A DNA stretch of 64,000 bases from Stenomitos frigidus ULC18 (lineage in GTDB: Bacteria; Cyanobacteriota; Cyanobacteriia; Leptolyngbyales; Leptolyngbyaceae): contig NZ_PVWK01000159.1 of NCBI RefSeq assembly GCF_003003795.1, forward strand, positions 62,001 to 126,000, in the 5' to 3' direction. Shown piece by piece: positions 49,783-57,252 of the stretch (position 1 is the first letter of the stretch; the number at the start of each line of letters is the position of its first letter). The position numbers were made by a program, and so were the translations under genes. The notes below the pieces were generated by a model. That model searched no databases, was not told the DNA's origin, and saw nothing but the letters and a program-made list of their open reading frames with translations.

Positions 49783-50446
49783 CGCTCAGTGGACTCCATC
49801 TTTGTTAACGCCCAAAGCGTCTCCATTAACATCAAACGCTTTATCACCGCAATTTGGGTCAACGAATACTCCAGAGCCTCAAGCCGTCACCCTACCTGTA
49901 ACCGTTGAGCAGTTAATGCAGATGGCTCCTGAAGCGAACCCGCAGCAATTGAGGCAACTGGTGCCCCATCTCAATCAAGCGATGGCAAAATTTGGCGTTA
50001 ATACTCGTCTCCGACAAGCCCATTTGTTAGCGCAGATTGCGCATGAATCCGATCGCTTTACAGCGCTTGAAGCGTCTCGATCTGGGGCCGACTACGAAGG
50101 ACGGAAAGATCTTGGCAATACCCAACGCGGCGATGGCGTGAAATACAAGCCCAGAGGGTTAATCCAGCTTGTGGGCAGAACCAATTACGCTGCTGCTAGC
50201 AAAGCGTTAGGGGTTGATTTGATTCACCATCCCCAGAGGCTCGCTGATCCAGAATTAGCGGCTCTCAGTGCGGGTTGGTTTTGGTCTACAAACCAACTTA
50301 ATGGGGATGCGGATAAAGATGATGTGAGAACTGTTACTAAAATAGTGAATGGTGGCTACAACGGGCTAGACGATCGCATTCAGTTACTTCAAGCCGCGAA
50401 AAAGGCGCTCGGCATGCAATCAAGCAAAGCTAAGAGCCAAAATTAA
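49631..50446 (+). CDS. GH19-family chitinase/endolysin-like hydrolase, possibly membrane-anchored
   Basis: The 271-residue frame ends in a GH19 lysozyme-like domain (about 95-265): LLAQIAHESDRF with the catalytic Glu, the YKPRGLIQLVGRTNYAAASKALG segment and TKIVNGGYNGLDDR. Such proteins cut peptidoglycan or chitin and resemble phage endolysins. The N-terminal 90 residues include a membrane span (ATVISLLVLIGGY) and a Ser/Pro-rich linker. If ATG 49917 (MQMAPEAN) is the true start, the protein is a soluble domain only. No holin or phage genes lie nearby. Confidence 0.85.
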   Translation: MPKSSVPKTHNAPKAISVLPRNRLVSPLAIARATVISLLVLIGGYELRSLIAQWTPSLLTPKASPLTSNALSPQFGSTNTPEPQAVTLPVTVEQLMQMAPEANPQQLRQLVPHLNQAMAKFGVNTRLRQAHLLAQIAHESDRFTALEASRSGADYEGRKDLGNTQRGDGVKYKPRGLIQLVGRTNYAAASKALGVDLIHHPQRLADPELAALSAGWFWSTNQLNGDADKDDVRTVTKIVNGGYNGLDDRIQLLQAAKKALGMQSSKAKSQN

Positions 50447-50596
50447 TATTTGTGCCTCAAGGTGAGCAACGATAGAGATCCTAGTTGAACCAGCCCATTG
50501 TTTGGGAACGCGATCGGGGTATACAGCACAAGAGCGATCGGGTAAGTAATAGCCTCAGGTGCTAGCCTGAAACTAATTAGAAGCTCAAAAACTGTT

Positions 50597-50830
50597 ATGG
50601 CTTTACAAACACACATTCATGCCATCATTTACCCAGGCGATCAGAGCGGCTACATTGCCGAGTGTCAGGAAGTGTCTGTTGTCACTCAGGGCCGCACCTT
50701 AGATGAAGTCAGTCATAACCTGCGAGAAGCCGTTGCCCTGTACTTAGAGGATGAAGACCCCAGCCAACTAGGACTGGTTGCTAAACCTTCATTAGTGGTG
50801 ACCTTCGAGCTTCAACCTGAATATGCCTAA
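50597..50830 (+). CDS. hicB: HicB-family antitoxin
   Basis: The 77-residue protein has the HicB partial RNase H-like fold: HAIIYPGDQSGYIAECQEVSVVTQGRTLDEVSHNLREAVALYLE. There is no separate DNA-binding domain. It overlaps the HicA gene by eight bases, in the antitoxin-first order. Confidence 0.92.
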   Translation: MALQTHIHAIIYPGDQSGYIAECQEVSVVTQGRTLDEVSHNLREAVALYLEDEDPSQLGLVAKPSLVVTFELQPEYA

Positions 50831-51071
50831 GCTCAAGCGACTATCTGGTGCACAAGTCATTACGATTCTGGAAACCTTCGGGTTTCAAATTTATAGCCAG
50901 AAGGGAAGCCACGTCAAACTACGTCGCATTAGAGCAGCAGGGAATGAAACCCTGATTGTGCCCAATCATAAACAACTCGATACAGGCACTTGTCGAGCCC
51001 TTTTAAAGCAAGTATCACAGTACATCCCTGAAGAGGAACTTGCTCCTTATTTTTACAACAACGGTGAATGA
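50823..51071 (+). CDS. hicA: HicA-family mRNA interferase toxin
   Basis: The 82-residue protein has the dsRBD-like HicA pattern: SGAQVITILETFGFQIYSQKGSHVKLRR with the catalytic His in G-S-H, then VPNHKQLDTGTCRALLKQ. It cuts mRNA when free of HicB. The pair lies 60 bases before a TIR gene on the same strand. Confidence 0.92.
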   Translation: MPKLKRLSGAQVITILETFGFQIYSQKGSHVKLRRIRAAGNETLIVPNHKQLDTGTCRALLKQVSQYIPEEELAPYFYNNGE

Positions 51072-51130
51072 ATCGTCGTGTAATAACGCCATTAAGATAG
51101 GAGCAACCTGCGGCGCGCTTAATCGGAAGT

Positions 51131-51928
51131 ATGAAAGATTTTTTCATCAGCTATACGGGTAACGATCGCACCTGGGCAGAGTGGATTGCCTGGGTTTTAG
51201 AAGAGGCGCAGTACTCCGTCGTCATCCAGGCATGGGATTTTCGGGTCGGCGGCAACTTTGTACTGGATATGCATAAAGCGATCGAGGCAAACCGGACGAT
51301 CGCGGTACTCTCCACTCTCTATCTCGAAAAGCCGTTTCCGCAATCAGAATGGGCAGCAGCATTTGCCCAAGATCCAACTAGCGCCAACCGTAAACTGCTT
51401 CCCGTTCGCGTAGAAAACTGTCAGCCACCTGGTCTGCTAGGCCAGATTGTTTACGTCGATGTGTTCAACTGTGATGAAGTCGAAGCCCAACAGCGGCTTT
51501 TAGCAGCCGTGAAAGACGGTCGCATGAAGCCCGACCAACGTCCCAGCTTTCCTGGCAAACCAGTGCAGCGAGAAGTGCCAGAGCACGTACCGTTTCCCGG
51601 TCAATCCAATCCCGGTCAATCCAATCCCGGTCAATCCGTTCCTGCTCAAGCCCCTGCCCCTAAAGCAGCGATCGGAGCAAACACCCCGCAGCCAGTCCCT
51701 GTAGGGTTAACGGCCTCCCAAAAACGCCGCCTCCAGCAAAAACTGGATGCCCTACAGCCAGAGTTGGATTTAAGGGCCGAAAAGTTGCAGCAATTACGCA
51801 AAAGCTTAGCGATTATGGTTGACCCTGCAACGAAGTTTCAGCTAGAGAAACAGATTCAGGCTGAAGAAGCGCAGTTAGCTGTTTTAGAGAATGAATTAGA
51901 CGCGATCGAGGCAGCCCTGGCGGGTTAA
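51131..51928 (+). CDS. TIR-domain protein with C-terminal effector-associated coiled coil
   Basis: The 265-residue protein has a TIR_2 domain (about 1-135): DFFISYTGNDRTWAEWIAWVLEE, SVVIQAWDFRVGGNF, and SEWAAAFAQDPT followed by LLPVRVENC, a signature common in cyanobacteria. A Pro/Gln linker with PGQSN repeats follows (about 155-175). The C-terminal 70 residues form a two-helix coiled coil (RLQQKLDALQPELDL, then DPATKFQLEKQIQAEEAQL) like effector-associated domains that tether TIR effectors to STAND sensors. It could partner any of the NTPases here. Whether it degrades NAD is untested. Confidence 0.88.
   Translation: MKDFFISYTGNDRTWAEWIAWVLEEAQYSVVIQAWDFRVGGNFVLDMHKAIEANRTIAVLSTLYLEKPFPQSEWAAAFAQDPTSANRKLLPVRVENCQPPGLLGQIVYVDVFNCDEVEAQQRLLAAVKDGRMKPDQRPSFPGKPVQREVPEHVPFPGQSNPGQSNPGQSVPAQAPAPKAAIGANTPQPVPVGLTASQKRRLQQKLDALQPELDLRAEKLQQLRKSLAIMVDPATKFQLEKQIQAEEAQLAVLENELDAIEAALAG
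51596..51640 (+). repeat. Three 15-bp units in the TIR gene linker
   Basis: CCCGGTCAATCCAAT occurs twice in succession and a third time with two changes, encoding PGQSN units between the TIR domain and the coiled coil. Confidence 0.92.
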
Positions 51929-51942
51929 CGTCAGGGAGTCTT

Positions 51943-53847
51943 CTATTTTGGCTGTTTGGCTGGAGCCAAGACCCAGAGCGAATCTACTCGCTGCGCGTCA
52001 GCCGTTGTGGAATTGGTTGTGCTGACGCTACGAATGGTACCAGCAAGGCGCTGGAATTCCTGTACAAACGGTTTTTCTGCACTCGGTACAGACGGCAAAA
52101 TCAGGTTATAAAAAAACGCAAGCGTCGCGCCCATGTTGACGTAGAGATAGCCTTCATTTGGTGTTGGAAAGCTAGCGATCGCCGTTTGGAAGGTGTAGTT
52201 GCGGTGGAGCGGGAGATACGGTTTGGGCGTCAGTGCTGCCAGGGGCTCTGCGCCAGTGGTGATCACCAGGGTATTGTTATCAACCCAGGTGCGGGCAAGG
52301 ATGCTGAGCACTTTGCCCTTTTCTTTACCTTCCCAACTGATGATCGGTTGCCCTTTGAGCCGACGAGACGCGATCGTCATTTCACCTTTCGAGTCTTTTT
52401 TGGCAGCCTGGTCAAGCTTTTTCAAGACCGCTTCGGCAGCAGCGCGATCGCTGGTTTGCAACATCAACCCAACGCCCAAATTTAATTTGGGGTGAAAGTA
52501 GTTCAAAAGACCGCCAGTGGCCGGAAAGAAGAACAGCGCATATTCGCCGTCCATCAAGGAAAAAATATCTTTTTCTAGATCCAGTCCGGTTCCGATGCGC
52601 ACGGCATTACGAAAGCTGGCGATCGCTAGCTGGCTGGTCACATCAGTTTGTGCGGCAATGGCACGCTGCCACTGTTGCTTGAAATTACGGCTGTTGGCAG
52701 ACAGATAGGTAGCAGCGGGCAACCGTGACAGAAGCTGGTTGGCATCAGGAACGACCCGTGTTGCGAGGTCAGGCTGAGGTGTTGTGTAGTAAAAATTGGC
52801 CTGACTGTGAATGCCGTCTGGCTCCAGCCACATGCGGCTATCAACCGTGTTGTAAAGCTTGGTCAGGGCAGTCAGGCGGCTTTCGTCAAAAAGGGATGGT
52901 AACCCAAACAGCGACAAGGTCGCTTCAGGTGTCGCTTTCGCGATCGTCAGCGCAAATTTCGCGATCGCGGCGACCTCACCATAGCTTACCAGCAGCGATC
53001 GCTCTGTTTGCGGTTGCTGCCATGTGCGCTGGAAGAGTGGATTCTGCGCCAATGGTGGCCGTTCAGAGCGTGCATCAATGAGATCTTCTAGCGTATGTAC
53101 CTGAGCTGCCACTGCGATTGCTCCAGGCAAGAGGGCGATCGCCAACCCCTTCGGCGCTGGTGGTTCTAAAGGCGTAGGATCAGATGGCTCAGACTCTGGT
53201 GGCGCGATCGGCGGTGGCACTATCAGCTCTGGCTTGGGCTTGACCGCTTTATTCTGCAACACTGTACTCTGCGGCAGAAAACTCAGCGTCTGTCGGGGCA
53301 AAGAGCGTGGGACTTGGCGTTGCGTTGTGGAGGCAGGCGCTGCTGGAGTAGACGGTTTTTCCTCAGTCGGTGCAGACCATTGCAGCATGATCACGCCTTT
53401 ATACTCGCGCTCAATTTGGGGTTCCCCGCGTGTCGCCTTGAGCTTAGTGAGAAAGCTATTAAAGCGATCGCGATCTTTGATCGGTGCCAGCAATACGCCG
53501 CTGGCGTCCAACGTTTGCAGCACTGAACCCGCGATCGACCCAGCTGTTGGCACCAGGGCCAGTGCGACTTCATCCCCCAGCCAGGGTTGAATATCCTGCG
53601 TAAAATCGATCGCGGCTGGCAAGAAAGGCACCGTCAAGGGTGGTCGAAGCGCGGCTGGCAAGGGGTTGAAGCGATCGACCTCTGCCCAGGCAGCGGGTGT
53701 CGCCTTGACCAGCACTAAGCCTGGAGTATTGTCTGGTAATACCGTTGTGACGGCTGGCGGCTGTAAAACCGATGCCGCACGAGCAATCGCACAACCAGGC
53801 ATCATGGCCACAGCCACTAAAAAGGATACGGAAACATAACGCAACAA
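51943..53847 (-). CDS. Exported DUF3352 protein
   Basis: The 634-residue protein matches the cyanobacterial DUF3352 family: PAVTTVLPDNTPGLVLVKATPAAW near the start, WLGDEVALALVP, then a Pro-rich insert (about 190-250), and later SLMDGEYALFFFPA and GEMTIASRRLKGQPIISW. TTG 53847 is the likely start because GGAGGAG lies six bases upstream; it gives a signal peptide (about 1-24, SFLVAVAMMPGCAIARA). A longer in-frame ATG at 53967 has no such site. It should reside in the periplasm or thylakoid lumen. Function unknown. Confidence 0.85.
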   Translation of the reverse strand: MLRYVSVSFLVAVAMMPGCAIARAASVLQPPAVTTVLPDNTPGLVLVKATPAAWAEVDRFNPLPAALRPPLTVPFLPAAIDFTQDIQPWLGDEVALALVPTAGSIAGSVLQTLDASGVLLAPIKDRDRFNSFLTKLKATRGEPQIEREYKGVIMLQWSAPTEEKPSTPAAPASTTQRQVPRSLPRQTLSFLPQSTVLQNKAVKPKPELIVPPPIAPPESEPSDPTPLEPPAPKGLAIALLPGAIAVAAQVHTLEDLIDARSERPPLAQNPLFQRTWQQPQTERSLLVSYGEVAAIAKFALTIAKATPEATLSLFGLPSLFDESRLTALTKLYNTVDSRMWLEPDGIHSQANFYYTTPQPDLATRVVPDANQLLSRLPAATYLSANSRNFKQQWQRAIAAQTDVTSQLAIASFRNAVRIGTGLDLEKDIFSLMDGEYALFFFPATGGLLNYFHPKLNLGVGLMLQTSDRAAAEAVLKKLDQAAKKDSKGEMTIASRRLKGQPIISWEGKEKGKVLSILARTWVDNNTLVITTGAEPLAALTPKPYLPLHRNYTFQTAIASFPTPNEGYLYVNMGATLAFFYNLILPSVPSAEKPFVQEFQRLAGTIRSVSTTNSTTADAQRVDSLWVLAPAKQPK

Positions 53848-54151
53848 CGCTTTCTCCTCCAACCACTCGTTCACTGTAAAAAAGACAGACACAGCCGCCC
53901 TGAGCATGGCCTGAGCCAGTGGACTTTGCGCCCAGGCTGATTGACGCAGCCCCATATATCTGTCCAACTGAACAGTAGGCGTTTAAGGCTCAACTGCTCA
54001 GGCAACCCTAGCCTATTTTGCTACTACTGCCAAGATTTACAGCAGGTGATTTCACGCTACGGATGCAGATAAGACCTGGATGGCAAAGCCTAGACGCAAT
54101 TTCGTCTCTATAACAATCGGCGTTGTTGCCGTCAGCGTGTAGCTGCGATCG

Positions 54152-54934
54152 TTACCCACTGCACTCGATCACGGTGATCGGCGAATGCTCCAGAAAATCG
54201 TTCCAAAAGTCTCGACCAAATTGTTGGATCGCTTCCGGAGAGAGCATCGGTTGATGCCACTGAATTGACTTGAAACCAGCGTTTTGTAGAGCCGCCTCGT
54301 AGGTCGTTCGACTAAAGTAATAGTTGTTAAAACTAAACGGCTGACCCTCGATCGAAAAGGACAACAGAATCGGGGTGCCTTCTTCAAGAGAGGTTCCGGG
54401 TTCAAGCGGATGAGCCAAACTCTTCATACAGCCATAACGTTCACAGAGTGCATAGGTCTCAGGCGCTTGCTGCACATTGTCATTCACAGTCACAAAGCGT
54501 CCACCAGGCTTTAAGTTGGCAAAAATGGTTTGGCAGGCTTTTCTCAGTAGTGCTTGTGTTGGCAGACAGTTCAGCAAGTAGGATGACACAACCAGATCAA
54601 AGTCACCAACGTTACCCAGCGCGGCTACATCCTCAACCATGTACGTCAGGCCTAATGGCGCTCTTGCCTCTTCCGTCCTGGCAGCCTCAATCATCTTGGG
54701 TGCCAGATCGACGCCGACTACATGTGCAGCCCCTCTTTGTTTGAATTGTCTCGTGTAAAAGCCACTACCGCAGCCCAGATCAAGCACTGCTTTATTAGCA
54801 ACATCGCCGATCACGCTCAAATATGTGTGCTGCTCCAGCAAGCGATAGGGTAGATGCTTGGACTTTTGGTACAGTTCAACGATCGAGCTATAGGAATCAA
54901 TCATCTTGCTCTCACTACTCTTAGGTACGTGCAC
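54152..54934 (-). CDS. Class I SAM-dependent methyltransferase
   Basis: The 260-residue enzyme has motif I VLDLGCGSGFYTRQF (near 50-65), motif II GVDLAPKMIEAA and the post-I region DFDLVVSSYLLNCL. Its shape resembles small-molecule methyltransferases of the ToxA/ubiE-like type. The acceptor is unknown. ATG 54934 and 54904 are both possible. No partner gene is adjacent. Confidence 0.88.
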   Translation of the reverse strand: MHVPKSSESKMIDSYSSIVELYQKSKHLPYRLLEQHTYLSVIGDVANKAVLDLGCGSGFYTRQFKQRGAAHVVGVDLAPKMIEAARTEEARAPLGLTYMVEDVAALGNVGDFDLVVSSYLLNCLPTQALLRKACQTIFANLKPGGRFVTVNDNVQQAPETYALCERYGCMKSLAHPLEPGTSLEEGTPILLSFSIEGQPFSFNNYYFSRTTYEAALQNAGFKSIQWHQPMLSPEAIQQFGRDFWNDFLEHSPITVIECSG

Positions 54935-55184
54935 GACTGTACCGTCTCGGAGCCCAACTCAAGTAAAAAAGTGAGCGGCTTGCAACAGCAACACACTATT
55001 CACTTCCATTACCATTAGAGCTTGTGTCAGTGAGGAACACAGATTAAATAAGGTCGAATGTCTCGCGTAGAAGTATGGCCTTACCATGCTTCTACAGGGT
55101 GCCAGATTTACAGATTATTGAATAGGCAGTGCCACTCCAGAGTTGCTGACGCGTAACTGCAGCGCGGTTGCCGTCTTACGCACG

Positions 55185-55970
55185 TCAACCGTTAGCATAT
55201 CGGCTCATGAAGGCTTCGCATGTGGTCACAAACTGGATCGGAACCTCTTGCATGGGATAGTGTCCCGCATTACTCATGACGTGTAACTCAGCCTTCTTAA
55301 ACCACTGGAGGATGGTGTCTTTGACCAAGGCAGTGGGCACCCCGGCATCATGTTCCCCTGTAATAGCCAGGAAGGGAACTTCGCAACCATCGACTTCAGC
55401 CGCAAAGTCTTCGGTTGACCACATCTGAAAGTAGCCACGATACGCATCAGGGTGAGTGGTTCGCAGTGACTCACTCACCATATACTGCTCCCAAACGTTC
55501 GTGTGGCGATTGCCAGTTGTCAGCATACAAATGGTGCCACGATTTGCTGGCACTTCCCAGGCGGTGGCGAACAGCTTGTGGGCCTCTTCATCGAAGGGCA
55601 CTGCGCTGGCGGGCACAGGGGTCACGCCAATCACAGACCTGAGAAGGGTACTGTAATGAGCACTCAAGTACTGGGCAACTTTGCCCATCATGGAGTGTCC
55701 AATGTAGTGAAACGTTTCCCAACCCAGTGAGGTTGCCAGTGCTGCCACATCGCCTGCCGCTTCTGAGTTTGTGTAATTGCCCACTAGGCTTTGAGAAGCA
55801 CCGTAACCGCGTGGATCGGCAAAACAATACGTGAACGTCGTGCGATCGAGCCAGGGATAAATCGGTTGAAACACTGTATGGTCGCCTAACCAACCGCCCA
55901 TCACAATCACTTTCTCTGGCCCATTCCCGATGATTTCGTGTGCAAGAGTGGGCTGTGTCATGATGTCCAA
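55185..55970 (-). CDS. Alpha/beta hydrolase
   Basis: The 261-residue protein has FADPRGYGAS, a nucleophile elbow YIGHSMMGKVAQ (Ser followed by M-M-G, a variant of G-x-S-x-G), an Asp in ITGEHDAGVP and the His in SNAGHYPMQE. The triad is complete. It resembles haloperoxidase or ester-hydrolase branches; the substrate is unknown. Confidence 0.87.
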   Translation of the reverse strand: MDIMTQPTLAHEIIGNGPEKVIVMGGWLGDHTVFQPIYPWLDRTTFTYCFADPRGYGASQSLVGNYTNSEAAGDVAALATSLGWETFHYIGHSMMGKVAQYLSAHYSTLLRSVIGVTPVPASAVPFDEEAHKLFATAWEVPANRGTICMLTTGNRHTNVWEQYMVSESLRTTHPDAYRGYFQMWSTEDFAAEVDGCEVPFLAITGEHDAGVPTALVKDTILQWFKKAELHVMSNAGHYPMQEVPIQFVTTCEAFMSRYANG

Positions 55971-56170
55971 GCTCCTTTAACGGTCAGGTAAAACTTTTAT
56001 CGCTCACTTACTTTAAACTCAACAGCAGCAGGATAGACTGGGCAACTTGATCCTCAAGAGAAATCTTTAACGATCGTCGCTTCCATCACGATCGAAAATT
56101 TACAGGCGTTTCACGATCGATAAAGTGGTATACGCTATAGCGAAACCTTGTGCTGGATGATGGGCATTCA

Positions 56171-56344
56171 TTACTTCAAGCCGATGGCAGGATTTGAACC
56201 CGCGACCGCTCGATATTGATCGGTTTTCAACGGACGTACCAACAACGGTTCCAAAATGCCATGTTGGGCGATCGATCGCACCAACTGCTCTAGCTTTGCG
56301 GGGTCAAAGTAATAACGGGGTTGTTCACGAGTTTTGATTGACAT
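56171..56344 (-). pseudogene. ParB N-terminal relic, ending in tRNA T-arm-like DNA
   Basis: A 57-codon frame begins MSIKTREQPRYYFDPAKLEQLV, then IAQHGILEPLLVRPLKTDQYRAVAG. This is the start of a ParB/Spo0J-type nucleoid protein up to the point where the G-E-R-R box is expected. There it changes to SNPAIGLK and stops, so the box, the helix-turn-helix and the rest are missing. The DNA at the break (GCGGG-TTCAAAT-CCTGC, minus sense, about 56185-56203) has the form of a tRNA T-arm. The relic may be a recombination junction. Confidence 0.75.
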
Positions 56345-56458
56345 CAATCAAAAGGGCAGACTCGTCCTGCGGTGCATGGATGAACGAGGGATCGTCAGTG
56401 GCGATCGAGTGAATGTTTATGCGACTTCTCCTGAAGTTAGTGAAATTCGTTTAGTAGT

Positions 56459-56521
56459 AGACCTCCGAGGTTTTGAAAACCTCGGAGGTCTAGCACTCTC
56501 TTTTCAAAACCTCGGAGGTCT
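56459..56521. repeat. REP palindrome and half copy upstream of RAYT
   Basis: AGACCTCCGAGG-TTTTGAAAA-CCTCGGAGGTCT (56459-56491) is a perfect hairpin; a half copy follows at 56501-56521. An identical full hairpin lies after the transposase gene. Confidence 0.93.
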
Positions 56522-56571
56522 TGGGAGTTTGTTGGGAATCTTAAAAGAGTCGTTGCAGCCAAGCTATCTTC

Positions 56572-57165
56572 ATGCCACGCCGCGCGCTCACGTTCCAACC
56601 CGATCGTTACTACCATCTCTACAATCGTGGGAACGATCGCCAACCCATCTTCTTTGAGCGGGAAAACTACCTCCACGTTTTGCGTCTGGTGCGACGACAT
56701 CTGATCGAAGAAACCCTTGATGTGCTTGCCTATTGCTTGATGCCCAACCATTACCATTTGCTGGTGCGTTGCAGAAGCGGGGCGGTTTCTGACGCGATGC
56801 AACGGTTAGCGGTGGCCTATACGAAAGCGATGAATCGGCGCTACAACCGGGTGGGATCTTTGTTTCAGGGGCAATTTCAAGCCGTTGAAGTGGACAGCGA
56901 CGAGTATCTGTACCACCTGACGCGCTATATCCATCTCAACCCGGTGAAGGCTGGACTGGTGACGCATCCGAAGGACTGGGAATTTTCCAGCTACCTGGAA
57001 TATGCGGGACTGCGATCGGGCACCTTGCCCAGGCTCGACGTTTTGCAGCAGCAATTGGTGTCTGAGGCAGCATATCAGGCGTTTTTGGCGGTTGACGATC
57101 GCAATCTGCCTCCCACGACCAAGGCGCTTGCAACAACCCTCAAGACGCTCATGTTAGATGAGTAG
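56572..57165 (+). CDS. REP-associated tyrosine transposase (RAYT, Y1 type)
   Basis: The 197-residue enzyme belongs to the Y1/HUH transposase superfamily: YYHLYNRGNDRQPIFF at the start, the metal-binding MPNHYHLLV (H60, H62), RYNRVGSLFQGQF, RYIHLNPVKAGLV and the catalytic Tyr in WEFSSYLEYAG (Y141 likely). RAYTs cut and join REP hairpins. Perfect REP hairpins flank this gene and relatives occur at 59.7 and 62.9 kb, so the system probably moved REPs here. Confidence 0.93.
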   Translation: MPRRALTFQPDRYYHLYNRGNDRQPIFFERENYLHVLRLVRRHLIEETLDVLAYCLMPNHYHLLVRCRSGAVSDAMQRLAVAYTKAMNRRYNRVGSLFQGQFQAVEVDSDEYLYHLTRYIHLNPVKAGLVTHPKDWEFSSYLEYAGLRSGTLPRLDVLQQQLVSEAAYQAFLAVDDRNLPPTTKALATTLKTLMLDE

Positions 57166-57188
57166 ATGGGTTTAGACTGACAGGGTTT

Positions 57189-57221
57189 AGACCTCCGAGG
57201 TTTTGAAAACCTCGGAGGTCT
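57189..57221. repeat. REP palindrome downstream of RAYT
   Basis: This 33-base hairpin is identical to the one at 56459-56491. It lies between the RAYT stop and the convergent NACHT-GUN4 gene and could also end transcription. Confidence 0.93.
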
Positions 57222-57252
57222 GGCAATGCCTAGGACTGTGGCGTGCTACAGT

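Noticed and set aside
56160-56240. Complete tRNA gene on the minus strand
   Set aside because: Only the T-arm and 3' acceptor strand fit. The upstream bases encode a ParB fragment and cannot form the D-arm, anticodon arm or 5' acceptor strand.
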